In this document: piece by piece, positions 15,223 to 24,200 of the stretch
Numbering within the stretch: position 1 is the stretch's first letter
How the letters are laid out: each line of letters starts with the position of its first letter
Assembly (NCBI GenBank): GCA_937873455.1
Contig: CALMYG010000166.1
Span: forward strand, 1 to 36,504
Direction of reading: 5' to 3'
Origin: an uncultured Verrucomicrobiota bacterium
GTDB lineage: Bacteria; Verrucomicrobiota; Kiritimatiellia; CAIVKH01
Length of the DNA: 36,504 nucleotides
Made by a program: the position numbers and the translations under genes
The notes under the pieces: generated by a model
Database searches by the model: none
What the model was told of the DNA's origin: nothing
Seen by the model: the letters and a program-made list of their open reading frames with translations, nothing else

Positions 15223-18200
15223 TTACTCCACCATCCGCACTTCGATGCGGAAGTAGGTGCTTGGGTGGAGGGTGTGGACGGTGGTGGTGTAGGTGGTCTG
15301 GGGGCCGGGCAGGTTGGTGACGAGCGGGGTGAATTGATTGTGGAGGTTGGTGGTCCAGGATATGGCGTACACGCGGCCGGTGACGGAGGGTGTCCACGTC
15401 AATACCGATTGGTTGCCTGATGCCTGGGTCGAACCATGAACCTCAAATACGCTGTCGGGGTTATTGGGATTAAGACCGGCGATGAAGGATTCCATGATCG
15501 TGTTGACGCCGTTAGCGGCTAGGGCGGAGGCATTGGCGTTGGTGGGGCCGCCGAAGTAGGTGGTCTCCCAATCGTCGGGAATGCCGTCGCCGTCGGTGTC
15601 GGGGTTGTTGTCGGCGGGCGTGGTGACCGGGCCGGCGCTGATCCAGGCGCTTTGCTCGGTGGCGTTGGTGGCGCGGACGCGGTATTCGTAGGTGGTCTCC
15701 GGCGCAACCGTGAGGTCGGAGTAACTGGCGCTGTTGGCGGGCAGGGTGGCGATGGTTTCCCATGCCGCGGCCTGGTAAGTGAGGCGCACGGCGTCGGCGA
15801 CGACATAGCCGGTGGTGTTGGTGGTGCGGATGTCGATCTGCGATGACGGATCGAGGTTGAATGTACCCAGCGTAATCCACGTATTACCATCAACAGCCTG
15901 GTTGACGAGTACGGTTTGTACCCCGTCGGCATGCTGAATCACAACCGGTGCATTGGTGGCATGCCATGGCCCGGAGGGATGGCGCATTTCCACGTTATAG
16001 GCTCCTTCCACGGTGATGCCCGGGTTGAAGGTGAAGCTTCTCTGGCCTTTTGCGGTCGCGCCATCGTGTTCGTAATCGGTTTCGTAGAATGCACTGATGG
16101 GGCGGGCTACCGCGATGCGGCTGATGTCGATGAACTCGCCGGCGCCGGACCAGTCGCCGCTGGGGCGGAGACGAATGGCTCGTCCTTTGCGGGTGGAGGC
16201 GATGGAACCGGACCCGCCGAGCACATAGTGATTGGTGGTGTCCTGGTCGCGGAAAAAGACCTGGTAGGTATTGCCGGAAAAATCGGCGACGAGACGAAGG
16301 GATACCGTATTGGTCATCGTAAGTCCGTAGGTCTTTACCGGGGCGTTGGTGGTACCAATGTCGGTTCCGCCGGTGCCGAGGGCGCGGCCATAGAATACCA
16401 GACCGGCCGGTGTTTGCTGGAGCACCAATCCGGCGGAAATTTCCGAATTTACCCCGTTGTTGAAACTGAGTTGCAACCATTGGTCGTTGACGGCGCCGAC
16501 GACATTCCATCCGGCGAGATCCACCTCAAGGACATGCACATCCGTAGTGTAGTTGAGAACCCCGTTGCCGGCGTAGGTGTCGACCGCGGTATTGGCTCGA
16601 ATACGATACGCGCCGTTGGTGACGGCAGATCCGCTGACGTTGATATTCCAGTTGGCGACGGTTTGAGGTCCAAGGTTCGGCACGGTATTCAATGCGGCGC
16701 CGTTCGTGGCGGCGACGAAGTTCCATAGGAGGGCAGGGGGAGGCTCGCCGGTGGCGGTCCACGCGCCGACGCGGCTGGTGCGACCCGTGTCGGCGTTGTC
16801 GATAAGGATTGGATCGACGTCGGCAACCAATCTGCGCTGTACGACATAGCCGGTTTCGGACTCGGCGAGGTCAACCCAGGCGAGGTCGATTCGGGTGGCG
16901 TTGATAGCCTGTGCGGTGAGATTGGTGGGATCGGCAAAGCCGCCTTCGATAATGAGATTGAAGGTGGCGGACGGTCCCCAGTAGCCGAGACTCGACTGGG
17001 CGCGCACACGGAAGGTATGGGTGCCGGGGGCGAGGTTGGTGTAGGCGGTGTTGGTGACATTGATCGGACTGGCCCGTTCCGGTTCGCCAGCGAGCGAGAA
17101 GGCGTATCCGGGCACACTGGCCATGTTGGCCGGGCGGGCCCACGAGAAAGCGTGATCGCGTACGTTCGTGGGGACGCCGTTGGTGGCGGTGTTGCTGATC
17201 AGATTGATCGGCGGCGCAGGCGCGAAATAGTCGGAGGCCATGAGCTGGTTGACACTCGAGGAGCGGAAGCTGTTGTCGGCGCGCTTGAGCCGGGCATGGA
17301 CGCTGTTGATGATGCGCGACGGGTCGAGCGTCAGGTAGGTGAACACGATGTTGGTCCCGGCATTGGTTACGGTGGTAAGAAGCAACTCGCCATCGTAGAA
17401 CGCAACCTCCTGCCAGTCGGTGAGGGCCGGATCAATCTGCACGGTCATGTCGAGGTTATGTCCCGGGTAAAAGATCACCGCCGTGTTGGCGTAGGAGCCG
17501 AACAGCGGGCTTTGGGTCAGAACCGGCTTGCGGGTGACGGTGAAGCCGGAGGAGACGCCCGGGTCGTAGGATGCCACGGCGCGGAAGAGGTGGGCGATGC
17601 GCTCGCTCGGCACCCAACCCCAGGCGTTTTTGTTGCCGACGTATCCGGCGGATGGCGTGATGGCGGCATAACCCGAGGCCCAGTTGGTGGGTTGGATGCT
17701 GACCAGCCAACCGTTGGTTTCGACAACGGGGAGGAGCGTCGGCGCGGTAGTGGCGGTAGGGGCGAGGTGCGGGGGATACCGCTGGGCGATAGCTTCGTCG
17801 TAGAAGGCAAAGAGCAGGGCTTCGCTGTTGGCATGGACATGGCCTTCGCCGTGTTCTTCCAACCAGGCCCAAGGCGCGCCTTCAGAACGTCCATTCACGA
17901 AGAGGTTGCTGATCGCTTGCTTGCGGCTGTCGGTGTCGGTCTGGCCGGCGATGAAGATGCCGGGAATGTGCGGACGAGGAGAGGTGTCGTAGTTGTAGAA
18001 GCCGCCCTTGTTGACGCAGAAGGCGATGGTGCGATCGGGCAGGAGCCGCATGAGGTTATAGGACATCTGGCCGCCATTCGAATAGCCATAGCTCACGATG
18101 GGGGCGTTGGTGATTTCCTGACGTCCGGTTTCGGTGACGATGTAGTTGAAGGCGTCCATCAACGCGTTCCAGTCGTTGGTACCTTCAACCGTATCGGCGA

Positions 18201-21200
18201 ACCGGAAGAAGAAGCCGGTGGCGAGGATGATGAACCCGTGCCGCTGGGCGAAGAGTTGCTTGCTGGCGTGATTTGCTTCGCCTACCGCATCGCCGCCGGC
18301 GGGATTACCGACCAGCAGGATGCCGCGGGCAATGCCGAGGTTGTTCGGAATCCAGAAGCGGACCTTTCTACCGGTGGCGTTGGTCCAGTTGTAATACGAA
18401 CCGCCGTCGAAGGGTGGGGTGCTCAGCGGATCATTCACGAACTCCGCTTCCATCGCGCCGAGGAGGTAGCGCCCGGTTGGATCGTTGTTGTCGTCGCCGG
18501 TGCGGACTTGGACGGAGAGGGTGCCGTCGAGGGCCGGATAAAGCGCGGCGGTCTGGGCCACCGTGCCGGTGTTGTTGGCTGGATTTAGGCGAACGGCGCT
18601 GACGCCGGACGCGTGCGTTACGCGGTATTCGGTATCAAGGTTGGCGGTTTCACCGGTGCTGGAGGCAAAGAAGCGTAGCGCGTAGGCAAGGTTGGGATTC
18701 AGGCCGGACAAGGTAACGGACGCGGGATCGCCGCTTTGGCCGGCTACTTGACCGCGCACGGCGAATTCGGAAACATCCATACGCAGGATGCCGTTTACGG
18801 GTGCGTCGGCCCGGAACATCCGAACGTAATAGCCGACGGCGGTTACGTTGCTGAAGGTGCGGGACGTGAAGGAGCCGGGTGTGAATTCAAGATCGGTAGT
18901 CGGATCGTACGCCTGCCAGCCCGTGATCGATCCGATGGTGTCGGTGCGGTTGCTGGGGATATGCGAGACAAAGCTGTGGGCATTCTGTGATACGTAATAC
19001 TGTTCGCCCTCCTTCACCAGCCACCGGACCTGATTGCTTCCGCCGCCATGTTGATTGCGGATGGCGGTGATCGAGAATTCGGTCGGGGCGGCGGAGACGT
19101 TGTTGAACCCGCTCACGAAGTTCGTCTGTTTCCACATGAACACACCATGGCCGAGAATATTGCCGGTCGTGTTTTGGCGGAACAACTGAACGCTCAAGGT
19201 GTTGGTGCCGCTACCGTCTTCGACCTGGCTGAGGTTGATGCCATTGTCGGTCAGGCGTTTGAGATTCGCATAGAACACGCCGCCGGTGAACGAACGGTTG
19301 TAGTTGGCGTTATCAGGTGCGCGGATGATGTTTTCGTCCAGCGTATCGGCGCCAAACCCGCTGACAAATCCACGCGCGGTGGTGCCGACCAGGTAGTCGC
19401 CGCCCCAGCGGATGAGCAGTCCTTCGGCCAACGATCCCATGAAGGCGTCGCGGGTGGCGGTAGCTGGCCAGCCGAGTGCGGGATCGGTGGAGGTTGCGCC
19501 GCTTTGAATCGCGGAAACAAACGGTGCGGTCACGGCGAGCGAAAGCCCTTGATGCGTATAGCCGGCGGTATCAATGATGTTGGTAGCGAGGCCGGAAGAC
19601 GTGTCGGCGATGTTGTTCCAGAATCCGGTGGTTATGCCGTCGGCCGGGCCGAAATCGAACCGCAGGACAGCCGTTTCGCCGGTGGCGGGTGGATAGATTG
19701 TTGGATGGCTGACGTTGAGGGTGACGGGGATGACCATCGGACTGTTGGAGGCATCACCGGAGGCGACGGTCAACGAGGCGTTCCACGTGCCGACGCCGAG
19801 ACCGTTGGTGATGATGACGATGTTGTGCAGATTGCCGGATCCGGCGGCAAGCGCACCACCGGTGGGGCTGGCGGCCAGCCAAGCCGCGTCCGAGCTGATG
19901 GAATACCGCAACGCGCCGATGAGGACGTTGCTGACGCTGAGTGAGCCGGGTGCGGGCGGGAGTTCGCCTTGCTGCCAGTCAAATGTGAAGGAGGCCGGGG
20001 AGACGGCCATTTCGGTGGCATCATAGACCACCACGTTGGTGCTGGTGGTGGTTTGTTTGCCCGTTTCGTCCACTGCAGTAAGCGAGATGGTATAGGTTCC
20101 GGGGTAGCGGTAGACATACGAGGCGTTGGTGAGGTTGGCGCCGAACTGGAGCGAACCGGTGAAGCCATCGCCAAAGTTCCAGATGAAGTTGGCGATGCCA
20201 TTATCGTCGGTGGCGATACCGCTGGCGCTGACATTCAGGTCGGCGCGGCCGAGGTTAGGATTCACGCTGGTGATGGCGACCTCGGGGTAGGGGTTCGTAT
20301 TGATGGTGATGCCGGACGCCTCGGCGGACCAGGGCGAGATCCCCATCGCGTTCGATGCGGCGACGCGGTAACCGTACACGACGTCGTTCAGCAATCCGGT
20401 GTCGGTGAAGTTGGTCACACCGGCGGCGGTGAAACCGATGGTCTCGTAGAACCCGCTCTTGGTAAAGCGCATGGCATCGGCGACGGTGAAGCGCGGGCCG
20501 GAGACGGCATGATGGGTGATGCGCACTTCCGACGCGTAACCCGGCTCAAGGTAATAGGTGCCGAGCATGTTCCATTGGCTTCCATCGATACGTTGGTCAA
20601 CGGTGAACGTTTGCCGGCCGAAGGCATGGGCGATACGGATGCTGACCGAGAAGGCGTGATTGCTGGCGGCGGGCCACCAGGCGGAAATGTCATACCAGCC
20701 CGCTTCTTCGACAAAAGGCGTGAAGAACGCATGCCGGTCCGATCCTGTCACATTCGAGCGAAGGTAGTTGGTTCCATAATAACCGGCCGCCGCGGTGGCG
20801 TTGGTGAACCAGACGGAATGCGTCACGCGCGGGTCGGAGTTGTCGATAATGATATCAACCGGAGTGCCCTCGATGCGTTTGCGTTGGATGATGAAGCCTT
20901 GTTCGTCGTTTGATCCGCTCGACCAGGTTAAATCAAGTGCGGTGTAGGGGTTGCTCGGATTGTTGGTCACCACGAGATTGAACGGGGCCAACGGGGCGGC
21001 CTCGATGACGATGATGGAAATATCCACGTCGGCGGTCGCGCCGACATTGTCGAATACGCGTACGGCGGCGCCATGCGGGGCGGCGCTGGTGAAGGCGCGG
21101 GCGACGGAGGCGAGGGCGGGGCCGTTGGTGGTGAATCCATCACTGAACGTCCACAGATAGTTGGTGATGGAACCATCCGGGTCGGCGGCGGTGGCGATGA

Positions 21201-24200
21201 AGGTGACGATGTCACCGACTCGCGGGAAGACGCTGGTGGTGGAGAGGGAAACGGTTGGATGGTAATTGGTGCCGGTTTCGTAAGCGCCGATGTCGATAAC
21301 TCCGCCATGAAGGCGGGGGGAGCCGGCGAGGTCGGTCTTGTTGGATTGCGGATTGACGGGGGTGATCAGGTAATCGGTCAGATGGATCACGCCCAAGGCG
21401 CCACGGTAATTAACGGCCGTGTTTTGCGCGTCGATTTGGATGGCTCCGTTGGTCGGGGTCACTTTCAACCGTATCCAGGCACTGGTGGTTTGATCGGCGA
21501 GATAAACACTCGACTGGCCTCCGTTGATCCAGTAGCGGGTCCAAGGGTTTGCGCCGCCGACGGTGCTGGCGATGTGCCGGTAATCAAACATGCGGTTGGA
21601 GGGGAGGTTGGAAATAACCAACAAGGGGGTCTGGTTAATCAGGTTGGTGACTTCCAACGAATCGCGCATCGCCGTAAACGGATACGGGCTCGAGGCGGTT
21701 CCCGTGGTGTCCACGCCGGTGAAGGCGGTCAAGAAGTGCAAGCTGTAACCACTGTTGGCGCCGTTGCTGTAAACGAGGTTGGCGACTTTTTGTCCGGCGC
21801 CCAGCGTGGTGACATTATTCCAACCCGACCCCATCTGAAAGCTGGAGGAGCCGAGGTCCATGAGGATTTCGCCGGCGGTGCTGTAGGTGTTATAGGTGTA
21901 GTTCATTCCGGCATTCACACCGGGAGAACCGCCGGCTAGCCGGTAGTCCCCGCCGGCAAAGTTCACGAAGACGGGGGCGTTGGTGATGGTGCCGATGCCG
22001 GGGAGGCCGGCGGGCGGGTTCTGGATGATGTTGTTGACCAAGGTGACCGAGCCGGTTGCGACCTCGGGGTCCAAGGAAATGCCTCTCACGTTGTTCGAAA
22101 AGATCAGCGTGTTGATCATGCTGTCCAGATCCGCCGAGAACCGGATGACCGAACTGTTGGCTCCGGCCGCGACGGTATTGTTCACGAAGGTGCAATTTTC
22201 AATGCGCACCTGATGGCCGGTGAAGTAGGTGGTGCTCAGGAGGCGGGTGGACGTGTTCGTGTTGCCGGCAAAGAGGGTGTTGCGGATGACGGTGTTGCGG
22301 TTTCCGGTGGCGGCAGTGGATGACCCCTCATTGTTGCGGATGATGCAATTCTCGACAAGGGCATGGGGAAACTCTTCGCCGTTGACGCCATTTCCGGCAA
22401 GGTAAAGTGCGGAGATCGACGTGGACGTGTTGTTTTCAATGATGCAGTTGCGGATAACGGCATTGGTGTATGACGTGAGGGAAATATTCAACACGACCGC
22501 CGCGGTTGAACCCAGCAAGTCGGCGCGACCGATGTTGCGGGCGACAATACAGTCGATCAACTGACCACCGCGCATAAACACGCCGGAGCCATCGTGCGAA
22601 AAACCGTTCTGGATCGTGAATCCCTCGACCCGGGAGAGTTGCGACATCATGATAACCCGGTCAATGCCGCCGCCGTCGAGGATGGTGGCGCCGCGTCCGT
22701 TGGTGGATCGGACGACCACGCCAGTTTCTATCGTGATAACGCGGCCGGACCGCCAAACACCGGGACCCACGTGCACGGTCGATCCGGGTATGGCGGCTGA
22801 TACCGCGTCGGCGACGTTGGTGGCGGCTTCGGCCCAGGTCTTAAACGGATAGATGTGGGCGCCGGTCTTGGATACGTAGTGGTTCGTAACGGTCATCACG
22901 CCGGTGATGTTGATGTAGGAGGTTTTGGTGACCCGGTTGGAGGATTTGCTTCCATTGGGGAAACTGTTGGTGACGGTGAGCGTGACGGTGTAGAGGCCGG
23001 TATTGGTGTACAGTTGTTTGGGGTTCTGCACGGTGCTGGTGGCCCCGTTGCCGAACGACCATCGCCAGGCGTGCGGTTCCGGACCGGAGAGGTCGGTGAA
23101 ACTGATCTCGACCGGCGCGACGGCGGTGCGGATGTTGGCGGTGAAGTCGGCGGTCAATGCCGACAAGGTACGGATGTAGTTGGTCCGAACGGCCGTGTAG
23201 GACTCACCGGCGGCGTTCGTGACGACAAGGCGGACGGTGTAAACGCCGGGGGCGGTGTAGGTGTTGGTGACCGTGCGGCGGTTTGCCCCGGAGAGATCAA
23301 TCGATCCGTCGTTGGTGAAATCCCAGTGGTAGCCGACACCGTTGGTACTGCCGGATACGTGGGCGCGAAGGATGGCCGGGAAGTTGCCGACGGCGGCATC
23401 GCCGTTAAGCGTCATAAAGCCGGCGTGGAATCCGCCGGGTGGGCGCTGGTAGCGGCCGGTCATGTGGCGGTCGGCGCGCAAGGAGGGCCAATGGTGCGAT
23501 TCCGGCGCGAAGGCATAGCCGGTGTCATGAATGGCGAGGCTGGTGCCGAATACGCATGACAAAATGAAAACATTGGTTTGATAATTGTCGAACACCATGG
23601 TGCTGAGGGCGATGCGGGCATTGTCGGTGTCGGGAGATAGATCTCCGACTTCGCGGAGGGTAATCGGGTAACCATGCAACATCATGCCGGTTGCATCGCG
23701 CGCGACGATATCGTAGGTGACCTCGTTGGTGCTCGCCTTACGGTAGTTGGATACATAGACGAGGTCGGCCTGACCGTCACCGTTCACGTCGGAAATGGCG
23801 ACGCGTCCATACAGGTTCGTATCGGCGAGGGGGAAGTTCAAGAGCGGTGCGCCGTAAGAGTTCCATCCGGCGAGGCGTGCATTGATGGCATCGACCAGCA
23901 CGAGTTCAAGCATGCCATCGCCGTTGAGATCGCCGAATTGCACGTCGGCGGTTCCCCATGTTTCAAAATTCGGCCGGGCATATTGCGGCCAGCCGGGCCG
24001 GGGTTGTCCATCCCCTTGGAACACAAAAACGAAGGCGGCGGAGGTGATCTTGTCATAGCCCGTCACCACGATTTCATCCGCGCCATCGCCGTCGAGATCG
24101 GCGAGCCGAACACTTTCGCGGAAGGAATAGCCCGGGGCATCAAATGACCGGGTGATGGCTCCATTGGTGGCGTTGAGAATATAGATGCGGTCCTCGAGTA

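Noticed and set aside
17017..18588. Long plus-strand open frames opposite the giant genes (also 24952-26139, 29695-32241, 32275-34104)
   Set aside because: They are Gly/Val/Ala/Arg-rich, have no recognisable domains, and lie antisense to genes with clear domains. They are by-products of GC-rich codon use.
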